64,000 nt of DNA from an uncultured Lachnospiraceae bacterium (GCA_902779575.1 CACZBW010000012.1:105178-169177), one strand, 5' to 3'; shown: positions 17,085 through 26,492, counted from the first letter of the stretch. Notes: generated by a model not told the origin, from the sequence alone. Program-made: numbers and translations.

Positions 17085-19673
17085 TCAGCTGCTTTTTGGA
17101 CTTTTCCTGCTGTAGAAGGTATCCTCCAGAGGCAGGCTGGTCCGGAATTTTCCGTCCAGGGCGTAGTATGCTCCGGCGATGGCGGGCGCTGCCGGGATGG
17201 AGGTAATTTCCCCGATCCCCTTGGCCCCGCAGGCGACGTCGAGGTATTCCCCCTTCTTCGCCGTGATGGCATGGATCCGCGGGATCTGGGGCGCCCGCAG
17301 AAGACCGAGAGTGCCGAGTTTCGCCTTCGGCACACAGTCCTCCAGGTCAAAATGTTCCGTGAGCGCATATCCCATGGACATCAGGGCGCCGCCCTCAATC
17401 TGGCCCTCGAGGGCAATGGGATTGACCACCTGCCCGGCATCGTAGGCCGCATAGAGGTCCGTCAGCTTCCCGCTGTCGTCCAGGATCGCCAGGTTGGTCG
17501 CGTAGGCGTAGGCGATATGGCTCTTCGGGTTAGGCTTATCCGTTCCGAGCGGGTCGGTCGGCTCAAAATATTCATAGAAGAATTCCCGGCCGTTCAGGGC
17601 TTCCAGGTCCCGTCCGGCTTCTTCAAGGGCTTCTTTCAGTTTCGCCGCGGCTCCCCTGACTGCTTCCCCGGTCAGGAGGGTCTGCCTGGAACCGGAAGTG
17701 GTCCCGGAGTCGGGCGCATTTTCCGTATTCGACTTTCCGTTCCGGATCAGCTTCAGGGGCAGTCCGGTCGCCTGCGCGGCAATCTGGCAGAATACGGTAC
17801 TGCATCCCTGACCGATATCGGAAGCGGCCGAATAGATGACACAGCTGCCGTTCTCAATTACAATCCGGGCCCGCCCCTTGTCCGGCAGGCCGACGCCCAC
17901 GCCGGAATTCTTCATGGCACAGGCGATCCCCGCGTGCCCGGGATGCTGCTCATACGCTTCCTTCACGGCCAGCAGGGTCTCTTTCAGGGCTGTAGACCTG
18001 TCAGCGATCTGGCCGTTCGGGAGGACTCTGCCCGGCTCGATGGCGTTGCGCCAGCGGATCTCCCAGGGCGAAAGCGAAGCCTTTTCCGCCAGGGCGTTGA
18101 TCACCATCTCCAGGGCAAATTCACTCTGGCTGACGCCGAAGCCCCGGAAAGCGCCCGCAGGAGGATTGTTGGTATAATACCCGTAACCGCGGATATCGGT
18201 GTTCTGATAACAGTAGGGCCCCACCGCATGGGTACAGGCCCGCTCCAGGACAGGTCCGCAGAGGGAAGCATAGGCGCCCGTGTCAAAGCGGATCTCACAG
18301 TCCAGGCCCGTAAAGATGCCGTTCTCATCGCAGCCCAGGGTAAAATCAGCCTTCATGGCGTGGCGTTTGGGATGGAAACAGATGGACTCATGCCGGGACA
18401 GCTTCACTTTCACCGGCCGTTTCACATGCCAGGCCGCCAGGGCGGCCAGGTGCTGGACACTGACGTCCTCCTTGCCGCCGAAACCTCCTCCTACCAGCTG
18501 GTTCTCCACTACGATCTTCTCCGGATCCCAGCCGAACATGATCGCGATCTCCCGCCTGGTATCGTAAGCCCCCTGATCGGAGGAGAGAACCTTGATCCCT
18601 TCTCTGTAGGGGAAGGCGACAGCGCATTCCGGCTCCAGGAAAGCGTGCTCGGTAAAGGGGGTTTCGAAATGCGCGCTGACTTTGTATTTCGAACGGGCGA
18701 GCGCAGCTTCCGCGTCCCCCCTCTTCACATGCCTCTGCTGACAGAGATTGCCGCCCGAATGGACCCGGGGCGCATCCTCTGCCATGGCCTCGTCGATGTT
18801 CCGGACCGGCCTGAGCACCTCATATTCTACCCTGACCAGCTTTTTCGCTTCTTCCAGAATTTCCCGCTTTTCAGCGACCAGCAGGCAGATGGCGTCCCCC
18901 ATCATCCGGGTCGTCCCTCCCTCCGGGATCATGACGTCCCAGTCCTGCTGTATATGGCCGACTTTATTGTTGGGAACGTCGCGGGCTGTCAGGACGGCAA
19001 GGACACCCGGCAGCTTCTCCGCTTCCGAACAGTCGAGCTTTTTCACGACCGCTCTGGGATAAGCCGAACGCAGGCAGGATCCGTAAACCATGCCCTCCAT
19101 CTCGACATCGTCCGGATAGACGCCGCTTCCGAGAACCTTGTCCCTCACGTCCACCCGGAAGACATTTCTTCCGACCGCCCCTTCTCCTTCGGAAACAGGA
19201 GCCTGGATTTCCTCCTCGCCGCGCAGAATCCGGGCGGCGCAGAGGATCGCCTCAATGATCTTCTTGTATCCGGTGCAGCGGCACAGGTTCGGCCTGATTG
19301 CCGCCTTGATTTCATCCTCAGACGGATCGGAATTGCTGTCTAGAAGGGCTTTCGCGCTCATCACCATGCCGGGCGTGCAGAAGCCGCACTGAACCGCGCC
19401 TCTGCTGCCGAACGCATAGACATAGATCTCTTTTTCCCGGTCTGCAAGCCCTTCCACAGTCAGGATCTGTTTTCCTTCCGCCCGGGAAGTTTTCAGCACG
19501 CAGGCGCGGACCGGCTTTCCGTCGGCAAGGATCGTGCAGGCGCCGCACGCGCCTTCGGAACACCCGTCCTTGACCGAATGAAGATGCAGGTCATCACGCA
19601 AAAACCGCAGGAGGCTCTTGTCCTCCTGCGTCTGAACCAGTTTGCCGTTAACGGTCAGGCTATATGTACACAT
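17085..19673 (-). CDS. Fused xanthine-dehydrogenase-family molybdoenzyme (possibly selenium-dependent type)
   Basis: A [2Fe-2S] subunit and a molybdopterin subunit are fused in 862 residues. The N-terminal ferredoxin domain has Cys38, Cys43, Cys46 and Cys58 (DGCSEGACGACTI); the second cluster domain has QCGFCTPG and LCRCTGY. The molybdopterin part has GGGFGGKEDVSVQHLAALAA, GAFRGFGVSQSEFALE, DIGQGCSTVF and the catalytic glutamate in GAKGIGEITS. This fused, FAD-less layout of about 850 residues is that of the selenium-dependent xanthine dehydrogenase family of Clostridia, but the labile selenium is not encoded and cannot be read here. Start 19673 was chosen because the ferredoxin fold begins there; upstream in-frame residues are not family-like. 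No FAD subunit or cofactor-maturation gene is adjacent. Confidence 0.85.
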   Translation of the reverse strand: MCTYSLTVNGKLVQTQEDKSLLRFLRDDLHLHSVKDGCSEGACGACTILADGKPVRACVLKTSRAEGKQILTVEGLADREKEIYVYAFGSRGAVQCGFCTPGMVMSAKALLDSNSDPSEDEIKAAIRPNLCRCTGYKKIIEAILCAARILRGEEEIQAPVSEGEGAVGRNVFRVDVRDKVLGSGVYPDDVEMEGMVYGSCLRSAYPRAVVKKLDCSEAEKLPGVLAVLTARDVPNNKVGHIQQDWDVMIPEGGTTRMMGDAICLLVAEKREILEEAKKLVRVEYEVLRPVRNIDEAMAEDAPRVHSGGNLCQQRHVKRGDAEAALARSKYKVSAHFETPFTEHAFLEPECAVAFPYREGIKVLSSDQGAYDTRREIAIMFGWDPEKIVVENQLVGGGFGGKEDVSVQHLAALAAWHVKRPVKVKLSRHESICFHPKRHAMKADFTLGCDENGIFTGLDCEIRFDTGAYASLCGPVLERACTHAVGPYCYQNTDIRGYGYYTNNPPAGAFRGFGVSQSEFALEMVINALAEKASLSPWEIRWRNAIEPGRVLPNGQIADRSTALKETLLAVKEAYEQHPGHAGIACAMKNSGVGVGLPDKGRARIVIENGSCVIYSAASDIGQGCSTVFCQIAAQATGLPLKLIRNGKSNTENAPDSGTTSGSRQTLLTGEAVRGAAAKLKEALEEAGRDLEALNGREFFYEYFEPTDPLGTDKPNPKSHIAYAYATNLAILDDSGKLTDLYAAYDAGQVVNPIALEGQIEGGALMSMGYALTEHFDLEDCVPKAKLGTLGLLRAPQIPRIHAITAKKGEYLDVACGAKGIGEITSIPAAPAIAGAYYALDGKFRTSLPLEDTFYSRKSPKSS

Positions 19674-19771
19674 TCCTGTCACCCGCCTTTTCTCCGGTCC
19701 GGAGGAAGACCCGGGCAGGCAGAGCCTTCTCCCGGCCGCGGCCGGGAGAAACGCTCTCATGATTTCCCGTC

Positions 19772-22240
19772 TTATTCCTCCGTCTTTTCTGCAGTTCCGC
19801 TGATGGAAGCAGCGGCCTTTCCCGCTGTCTCCGCTATCTTTGCCGCAGCCTTCTCGGCCGTTTTCGCGGCGCTCCTGGCAGCTGTCTTTGCCTTGTTTCC
19901 GGCCGATTTTGCCGTCTTTGCCGCACTCTCGGCGGCGGCTCTCACGGCAGTCTTCTTCGCCGCGCTTTTCTTTTCTCCTTCAGCTGCTTTTTTCGCCGTG
20001 CTTTTCTTTGCCGCTGTCTTCACGGGAGCTTTTTCAGCCTCCTCCAGCCTGCTGCAGGAGAAAACGCTGATCCCCATGGGCGGCACCAGAACGCGGATGG
20101 AGTTCGGAAGCTCGTCGCATTCATCGGCTTTAGAGCTCTTCACTCTCGGATTCACATTCCCTTCTCCGCCAAAGGCTGCGGCGTCGGAATTGAAAATCTC
20201 CTTATATTTTCCGCGGAAAGGAACGCCGATCTTGTGATCCGCGTAGGCAAGCGCCGAGAAATTCACCACAACAAGCAGCATCTGTTCTTCGATCGAGCTC
20301 TTCCGCAGGAATACCAGCATATTTTCGTTGGCGGAAATATTATTGATCCATTCAAAACCGTCCGGGTCATAATCCAGGGCGTAGAGGGCCGGATTCTCCC
20401 GGTAGAACTTCATCAGAGCGGCCATATAATTCCGGAACTGAACGTTCTCTTCCTCCTCCAGGCAGCTCCAGTCCACGCCGCTCACCGGACTCATGCCGCT
20501 CTTCTGGGCAATGTCGCAGCCCATGGAAAGAAGCTTCTTGCCCGGGTGCAGGAAGAGGTATCCGTATGCCGCCCTGAGATTGGCCAGTTTATTCTTTTTC
20601 TTTCCCGGGACCTTGGCATACATGGAGCCGAAAGCTTCCGTCATGTCCTGCCAGGGCAGGGCGAGCATGAAATTCTCGGAATAGTTGTAGACCATGCTGA
20701 AAATCAGCTCCGCATGGTGGGACCCGCGGAAAATGGGATCGAGCTGCATATATTCGATCAGGGCGTTTTTGAAGCCTTTGTTCCATTTGAAATCAAAGCC
20801 GAGCCCGTCGTCCTCCACGCTTCCTGTCACCATGGGCCACTCGGAGGTGTCCTCCGCGATCAGGACCGCTCCCGGGACCTCTTTGTGGAAAACGGAATTC
20901 AGGTGCTTGAAGAATTCCACTGCGTCCAGATTTTCATTTCCTCCGTAGAGGTTGGAGACCCATTCTCCCGGTCTCTTCCCGTAATCCAGATAAAGAACGC
21001 GGGAGATATCGTCAAAGCGCAGGCCGTCCGCGTGGAACTCCTTCGCCCAGTAAAGGGCGTTCGCAATCAGGAAATTCTTGACCTCGGCTCTTGCGTAGTT
21101 GTAGCACAGACCGCCGTCCGCCGCGAACAGCGCCCTGCGCGGATCGCTGTGTTCATAGAGACAGGTCCCGTCAAAACCGATCAGCGCGTGGGTATCCCGC
21201 GGGAAATGGCTGGGAACCCAGTCCAGCAGTACGCCGATCTTCTGCTGGTGCAGATAATCGATAAAATAGCGGAAATCATCCGGCGTCCCGTAGCGGGAAG
21301 TCGGCGCGTAATACCCCGTAACGGCAAAGCCCATGGAAGCGTCGTCCATATGCTCCATGACCGGGAAAAGCTCCACATGGGTATAGCCCATCTTCTTTAC
21401 ATAATCCGCCAGTTCCTTCGCGATCTCCCTGTAATTGCGGAAACTGTCCGGATCCTCCGCCTCCAGCCAGGTCGCCGGATGCAGCTGGTAGACGGATACG
21501 GGATCCGTATGAATCCGCTCCCCGGCGCGCATCTCCATCCAGGCCTGGTCATGCCAGACATAGGCGGAATCACCGCAGACAATCGAAGCGGTATCCGGAC
21601 GCCGCTCCGCTTCGAAGGCATAGGGATCCGACTTCAGGAAGGTAAGGCTGTTCTTCGCCTTAATCTCATACTTATACAGACTGCCCGGCTTCATCCCGGG
21701 AAGGAAGAGCTCGAAAATCCCGCTCTCGGGAAGTCTTCTCATGGGGAGCCTGCGCCCGTCCCAGAGATTGAAATCTCCTACCAGGCTGACGCGCATCGCG
21801 TTCGGCGCCCAGACGGCAAAATAGACGCCTTCCGTCCCGTCCACGGTCATGGGATGCGCTCCCAGATAACGGTAAATGTCATAGCAGATGCCTGCCGCGA
21901 ATTTTTTCAGGACCTTCTGCGGAATCTGCGGCTCATAATTATAGGGATCCATGTAGGATTCGGCGGACCCGTTGTCAAATTCCGCCTCGATCGTATAGGC
22001 CGGAATCTTCTGTCCGGGGAGAAAAGCTGCAAAAAAGCCGTTCTCATCCACCTTCTCCATGGGATAGAGCACGTCCCCGGATCTGATATTCACACGCAGC
22101 GCGGTCGGCAGAAAGGTCTGCACAAGAATCCCGTCCTCCGTGACAGATGCTCCGAGAAAATCATGCGGATTGTCTTCTTCGGAATAAACCAGCCCCTCAA
22201 TCCGGGCCCAGTCCATGGCATTATAGAGTTTCCCGTTCAT
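19772..22240 (-). CDS. GlgB-like protein with altered active site and histone-H1-like tail
   Basis: Overall this is a 1,4-alpha-glucan branching enzyme homologue: CBM48-type N-terminal region (about residues 25-225), GH13 barrel (about 240-600), C-terminal beta domain to about 733. The nucleophile (GLRFDD, Asp410) and acid/base (LIAEDTSEW, Glu463) positions are kept. The third catalytic position is not: where E. coli GlgB has SHDEVV with Asp526, this protein has PWQDMT (529-534), giving Trp-Gln for His-Asp. The GYQ motif near E. coli Tyr300 is GFA here, and GNEFAQ is GCDIAQ. Residues about 733-822 are a Lys/Ala-rich tail (KTAAKKSTAKKAAEGEKK and similar). Branching activity is therefore doubtful; a glycogen-binding or regulatory role is possible. 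GGAGGT precedes the ATG and a consensus promoter is upstream. Confidence 0.85.
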   Translation of the reverse strand: MNGKLYNAMDWARIEGLVYSEEDNPHDFLGASVTEDGILVQTFLPTALRVNIRSGDVLYPMEKVDENGFFAAFLPGQKIPAYTIEAEFDNGSAESYMDPYNYEPQIPQKVLKKFAAGICYDIYRYLGAHPMTVDGTEGVYFAVWAPNAMRVSLVGDFNLWDGRRLPMRRLPESGIFELFLPGMKPGSLYKYEIKAKNSLTFLKSDPYAFEAERRPDTASIVCGDSAYVWHDQAWMEMRAGERIHTDPVSVYQLHPATWLEAEDPDSFRNYREIAKELADYVKKMGYTHVELFPVMEHMDDASMGFAVTGYYAPTSRYGTPDDFRYFIDYLHQQKIGVLLDWVPSHFPRDTHALIGFDGTCLYEHSDPRRALFAADGGLCYNYARAEVKNFLIANALYWAKEFHADGLRFDDISRVLYLDYGKRPGEWVSNLYGGNENLDAVEFFKHLNSVFHKEVPGAVLIAEDTSEWPMVTGSVEDDGLGFDFKWNKGFKNALIEYMQLDPIFRGSHHAELIFSMVYNYSENFMLALPWQDMTEAFGSMYAKVPGKKKNKLANLRAAYGYLFLHPGKKLLSMGCDIAQKSGMSPVSGVDWSCLEEEENVQFRNYMAALMKFYRENPALYALDYDPDGFEWINNISANENMLVFLRKSSIEEQMLLVVVNFSALAYADHKIGVPFRGKYKEIFNSDAAAFGGEGNVNPRVKSSKADECDELPNSIRVLVPPMGISVFSCSRLEEAEKAPVKTAAKKSTAKKAAEGEKKSAAKKTAVRAAAESAAKTAKSAGNKAKTAARSAAKTAEKAAAKIAETAGKAAASISGTAEKTEE

Positions 22241-22383
22241 TCAGCTACCTCCCACGTCAAGTCCTTCTCTGCGTAGCATATGCAGTACAGGACTGCCTTT
22301 CTGATCAGGCCTGCAGCAGGACGCGCTGCGGACAGCAGGCGTCTTTTCATTCTTCCTGTACTGAAAAATAGAAATACAAAATA

Positions 22384-22412
22384 ATATTATCATTAATCAT
22401 CCACAAATACAA
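22384..22412 (-). promoter_or_regulatory. Promoter of the GlgB-like gene
   Basis: The minus strand reads TTGTAT (22407-22412), a 17-bp spacer and TAATAT (22384-22389), leaving a leader of about 135 nt. The rest of the 448-bp gap upstream of the gene holds a dispersed repeat copy and the DUF1015 terminator; I see no gene in it. Confidence 0.6.
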
Positions 22413-22451
22413 CCAATCCGCGAAAGATCCTCTCGGACATTCTGTACAAGA

Positions 22452-22530
22452 TATTATGATTCACGCGCTAAAAGTAGGGTCTCCAAAAAATTATATAAAC
22501 AATTCTGACGGCTTCCGCGTGAAGAACTTC
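22452..22530 (+). repeat. Dispersed intergenic repeat, copy 3
   Basis: It carries the head TATGATTCACGCGC, the core GTAGGGTCTCCAAAAAATTA, and CAATTCTGACGGCTTCCGCG. It lies beyond the terminator of the DUF1015 gene, in the gap upstream of the GlgB-like gene. Confidence 0.65.
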
Positions 22531-22561
22531 TAAGCTCCTCATAAAGATGCTGAGTACGTTC

Positions 22562-22591
22562 AAAAAAGTCCCGGCTCACAACCGGGACTTT
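22562..22591 (-). terminator. Terminator of the serC-serA-DUF1015 operon
   Basis: The minus strand reads AAAGTCCCGG-TTGTGAG-CCGGGACTTTTTTG, a 10-bp stem with a T-tract, about 100 bp after the DUF1015 stop. Confidence 0.85.
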
Positions 22592-22688
22592 CATGCGGCA
22601 GAATTACCGCGGAGCATATTCATTTTCTTTGACCGGACAGGGATAAGCTCATTTTATATCCGGTCCTGCCGGGTACGGAAATCTTCTG

Positions 22689-23924
22689 TCAGTCCAGGGC
22701 GTGCAGAAACAGTCCGCTCCGGAGCTTCGGTTCAAACCAGGTGGATTTCGGCGGCATCAGAAGCCCCGCGTCCGCCACGGCGAAAAGTTCCTCAATCGAG
22801 GTGGGATACATGGCAAAGGCGGCTTTGCAGTCCTCTCCGCAGCGTTCGATCAGTTCCGCGTACCCGCGGATTCCGCCGACAAAATCAATCCGTTCATCGG
22901 TCCTTGGATCCGCAATGCCCAGGATCGGACCGAGTATCTCCCTCTGAAGAATCGATACGTCCAGTCCTTCCACAGGGTCGGAAGACCTGAGAGCCGGGCG
23001 GAAGGACATCCGGAACCAGTTTCCGGCAAGATACAGGGAGAATTCTCCTTTCGAGGCAGGCCTGAGCGGGGAAAAGCGGACATCCTTTATCTCGCATTTT
23101 TCCTCCAGCTTCTTAAGAAATGCTTCCGGGCTCAGTCCGTTCAGATCCTTTACGACCCGGTTGTAATCCATAATCATGAGCTCGTCATCCGGGAAAAGAA
23201 CCGAGAGGAAATAATTAAACGGTTCTTCTCCGCTGTATCCCGGATTCTGCTCCCTTCTTTTCAGCCCCACTTTCACGGCGCTGGCCGCCCGGTGATGGCC
23301 GTCGGCGATATAGACCTGCCCGACCGACCGGAAAGCATCCCGGATCATCTCCGCATCTTTTCCGGAAACTCTCCAGCCTCTGTGGCGCACCCCGTCGGAG
23401 GAAACAAAGTCAAAAAGAGCGGCCTGCTCCCGGATCCGGGCCGAGATCTCCCTGAGGCTGCCGCTCTGCCGGTAGGCAAGCAGAATGGGGCCGGTCTGGG
23501 CGTTTACGGTATCCACATGCCGGATCCGGTCCAGTTCCTTCTCCTCCCTCGTCAGCTCATGTCTGCGGATAACCCCGTTCAGGTAATCATCTATACTGGC
23601 ACAGCCGACGAATCCGGTCTGGCTCCTTCCCTCCATCGTCAGCTCATAAAGATAATAGGAAGCCGTCTCATCCCGGACAAATGAGCCTTCCCGGATCCGC
23701 TCCTCAAGCAGTTCCCGGGCTTTATCGTAAACCTTGGGGGCATACATGTCGCAGTCCTCCGGGAACTGGGTTTCCGGGCGGTCAATATTCAGAAAAGAGA
23801 GCGGATCCTTCGCCGCCTCCTCCCTCGCTTCTTTGCGGCTGTAAACATCATAGGGAAGCGCCGCGATCCTCTGCCACAGCCCGTCAGCGGGATGTATGGC
23901 GCAGAAGGGTCTGATCTTTGCCAT
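22689..23924 (-). CDS. DUF1015 family protein
   Basis: This 411-residue protein has no assigned biochemical function. It begins MAKIRPFCAIHPADGLWQRI, with the family's early PYDVYS motif, then RPETQFPED, and the TGPILLAYR and YIADGHHRAASA blocks. The HHR-type segment suggests a catalytic or metal site but this is not proven. The frame is open further upstream, but the ATG at 23924 has an ideal GGAGGT site. It follows serA by 73 bp, and the linkage to serC and serA is widespread in Clostridia, implying a role connected with serine or phosphoserine metabolism. A terminator closes the operon. Confidence 0.93.
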   Translation of the reverse strand: MAKIRPFCAIHPADGLWQRIAALPYDVYSRKEAREEAAKDPLSFLNIDRPETQFPEDCDMYAPKVYDKARELLEERIREGSFVRDETASYYLYELTMEGRSQTGFVGCASIDDYLNGVIRRHELTREEKELDRIRHVDTVNAQTGPILLAYRQSGSLREISARIREQAALFDFVSSDGVRHRGWRVSGKDAEMIRDAFRSVGQVYIADGHHRAASAVKVGLKRREQNPGYSGEEPFNYFLSVLFPDDELMIMDYNRVVKDLNGLSPEAFLKKLEEKCEIKDVRFSPLRPASKGEFSLYLAGNWFRMSFRPALRSSDPVEGLDVSILQREILGPILGIADPRTDERIDFVGGIRGYAELIERCGEDCKAAFAMYPTSIEELFAVADAGLLMPPKSTWFEPKLRSGLFLHALD

Positions 23925-23997
23925 CTCCAAACCTCCGTTATCCGTAAAACAGCCCGGCTCATACAGAAATATCTCTGACAGCCGGGCCATCTGGTTC

Positions 23998-25155
23998 TTA
24001 TTTTACAACTCTGACGCGGAGCACATCCGGAATTCTGCCGATCTCCGCCACCGTCTCGGGCCTGATCGTCTCGTCGAGATCAATCATCGTATAGGCGTAC
24101 TCGCCGCGGCTGGTATTGGACATGTTGGCAACATTCGTGTTGGAAAGCTTATCCATGATCTGCCGGATCATATGCTTGACATTCCTGTGGTAGATGGCAA
24201 TCCGCTGCGCGCTGCTGCATACGCCCATATTGCAGGACGGGTAATTGACGGAATTGCTGATGTTGCCGTTCTCGAGGAACTCCATCAGCTGGGTAACTGC
24301 CATGACGGCGCAGTTTTCCTCTGATTCCGCCGTGGAGGCTCCCAGGTGCGGGGTCAGGAGGACGCCGCTGTGCCCGATCGTCTTCGTGTTCGGGAAATCG
24401 CAGACATACTTGCGGATTCTGCCCTCGTCAAGAGCTGCCAGGACAGCGTCTTCATCCACCAGAAGGTCTCTTGCGTAATTCAGGATGACAGCCGTCGGCT
24501 TCATCAGGGCAATGGCGTCCTTACCGATCATACCCCTCGTGGAATCCAGCAGCGGGACATGGATCGTGATGTAATCACACTCCCTGTAGATCTCATTTAC
24601 ATCATTGATGTGCTTTACCGAACGGCTCAGATTCCATGCGGCGTTGACGGAAATGTAGGGATCATAGCCGTACACATCCATCCCGAAATGGACTGCGGCG
24701 TTCGCGACCAGGCATCCGATCGCGCCGAGACCGATGATGCCCAGCTTTTTCCCGGAAAGCTCGGTTCCGGCATACTGCTTTTTCTGCTTCTCCACATCTT
24801 TGGCAATATTCAGATCCGAAACATTCTCATTGATCCAGTTGACGCCGCCTACGATATCGCGGGCTGCCAGCAGCATACCGGCAAAAACCATCTCCTTGAC
24901 GCCGTTCGCGTTTGCTCCGGGCGTATTGAAGACTACGACGCCCCGCTCCGCGTATTTGTCCAGCGGAATATTGTTAACGCCTGCTCCGGCCCTGGCGATG
25001 GCAAGGACCGAATCGTCAAGATGCATCTCGTGCATATTCGCGCTGCGCACCAGGATCGCGTCCGCGCCCTGTATATCGTCTGTCTTTCCGTAATCTGCGT
25101 TAAAGCAGGAAAGACCCTTCTGGCTGATGGCATTCAGGCAAGCATATTTATACAT
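23998..25155 (-). CDS. serA: D-3-phosphoglycerate dehydrogenase
   Basis: It oxidises 3-phosphoglycerate to 3-phosphohydroxypyruvate, the first step of serine synthesis. The 385-residue protein has the D-isomer dehydrogenase layout: substrate domain with AGAGVNNIPLDKYAERGV, NAD-binding motif GKKLGIIGLGAIGCLVANAA, the DYITIHVPLLDSTRGMIG segment, LLTPHLGASTAESEENCA with the catalytic His, and a short C-terminal ACT-like regulatory domain from about residue 310. This is the short SerA form. It lies between serC and DUF1015 on the same strand. Confidence 0.97.
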   Translation of the reverse strand: MYKYACLNAISQKGLSCFNADYGKTDDIQGADAILVRSANMHEMHLDDSVLAIARAGAGVNNIPLDKYAERGVVVFNTPGANANGVKEMVFAGMLLAARDIVGGVNWINENVSDLNIAKDVEKQKKQYAGTELSGKKLGIIGLGAIGCLVANAAVHFGMDVYGYDPYISVNAAWNLSRSVKHINDVNEIYRECDYITIHVPLLDSTRGMIGKDAIALMKPTAVILNYARDLLVDEDAVLAALDEGRIRKYVCDFPNTKTIGHSGVLLTPHLGASTAESEENCAVMAVTQLMEFLENGNISNSVNYPSCNMGVCSSAQRIAIYHRNVKHMIRQIMDKLSNTNVANMSNTSRGEYAYTMIDLDETIRPETVAEIGRIPDVLRVRVVK

Positions 25156-25279
25156 GTTATCTCCCTCTCCTCTGTATCTGATCTGTAGTTTCCGCGCCGC
25201 AGGCTGAGGAAGCCGTAATCAGCAGACCGCTTCATATTTCAGCAGCTCCGGTACCGGAGGCAAAATGACCGGCGGATGT

Positions 25280-26362
25280 TCAGATGTTCTCCGCCTCATA
25301 CGCTTTCATGAAATCGACAAGCTTCTCCACTCCCTCGACGGGCATGGCGTTATAAATGGAAGCTCTCATGCCGCCCACGCTTCTGTGGCCTTTCAGATTA
25401 ACGAAGCCTGCTTTTTCAGCCTTCGCAATGAAAACCGCGTCCTTCTCCTTATCTCCGGTGACAAACGGGACGTTCATCAGGGATCTGTCCTCTTTGGCGA
25501 CGGTTCCCCTGAACAGTCTGGAGGAATCAAGGTAATCGTACAGAAGCGCTGCCTTCTTTTCATTGATGGCCTTCATGCCGGCCAGGCCGCCGTTCTTCTT
25601 CAGCCATTTGAATACAAGGCCGCAGATATAGATATCCCAGCAGTTCGGCGTGTTGTACAGGGAGCCCGCGTCTGCCTGGGTCTTCCACTTCATGACAGTC
25701 GGTGTGCAGTCCAGGACATCGTCCGTAATCAGATCCTCGCGTACGATATTAATGGTCATGCCGGCAGGTCCGATATTCTTCTGTACGCCGCCGTAGATCA
25801 CGCCGTATTTCTCCACCTCCATCGGTTCGGAGAGGAAGCAGGAAGAAACGTCCGCGACAAGAAGCTTTCCCTTCGTATCCGGGAGCTTCCGGAACTTTGT
25901 TCCGTAAATCGTATTATTTTCGCAGATATAGACGAAATCCGCGTCGTCGTCGACCGGAAGATCCGAGCAGTCCGGAATATAGGAGAAAGTCCTGTCTTCA
26001 GAGGACGCGAGGGCAACTGCCTCCCCGTACTTTTTCCCTTCCTGGAAGGCTCTCTTTGACCACTGTCCGGTGATGATATAGTCTGCTTTCCGGTTTTTCA
26101 TCAGATTCATGCAGACTGCCGCAAACTGGTGATGGGCGGATCCGTTCAGGAACATGACTTTATAGTTGTCAGGAATCTGCAGCAGATCCCTGAGGTCAGC
26201 CTCGGCCTCATCGAGAATGCCCTGGAACACGGACGAGCGGTGGCTCATCTCCATAACGCTCATGCCGCATCCCCTGTAATCCATCATCTCCTCCGACGCC
26301 TGTCTGAGTACCTCTTCCGGCAGCACTGCCGGCCCTGCGGAAAAATTATAAACTCTGCTCAT
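25280..26362 (-). CDS. serC: Phosphoserine aminotransferase
   Basis: This PLP enzyme converts 3-phosphohydroxypyruvate and glutamate to phosphoserine, and also acts in pyridoxal synthesis in some bacteria. The 360-residue protein starts MSRVYNFSAGPAVLPEEVLR, the family signature, and has the PLP lysine in GGVQKNIGPAGMTINIVRED. The start at 26362 has a GGGAGG site; the longer open frame upstream is not family-like. It is first in a serC-serA-DUF1015 operon. No serB is in the window. Confidence 0.97.
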   Translation of the reverse strand: MSRVYNFSAGPAVLPEEVLRQASEEMMDYRGCGMSVMEMSHRSSVFQGILDEAEADLRDLLQIPDNYKVMFLNGSAHHQFAAVCMNLMKNRKADYIITGQWSKRAFQEGKKYGEAVALASSEDRTFSYIPDCSDLPVDDDADFVYICENNTIYGTKFRKLPDTKGKLLVADVSSCFLSEPMEVEKYGVIYGGVQKNIGPAGMTINIVREDLITDDVLDCTPTVMKWKTQADAGSLYNTPNCWDIYICGLVFKWLKKNGGLAGMKAINEKKAALLYDYLDSSRLFRGTVAKEDRSLMNVPFVTGDKEKDAVFIAKAEKAGFVNLKGHRSVGGMRASIYNAMPVEGVEKLVDFMKAYEAENI

Positions 26363-26431
26363 AGAATCCTCCCTGCAACATCCGCATGTAATCCGCAAAA
26401 GTACCTTTTTGCAGAATGATTACTTCAATGC

Positions 26432-26466
26432 GTTAAAGTGTGAATTCGCCATAACGCATAAAACAT
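26432..26466. promoter_or_regulatory. Inverted repeat upstream of serC
   Basis: ATGCGTTA and TAACGCAT flank a 16-18 nt centre that contains GAATTC, about 75-105 bp before the serC start and just after the ilvB terminator. It could be an operator or a leader hairpin for the serine operon. A partial promoter, TTGCAT-17-TAATGT, overlaps this region. Confidence 0.45.
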
Positions 26467-26492
26467 TAGCACTTCTGCAGGATGAATGCAAG

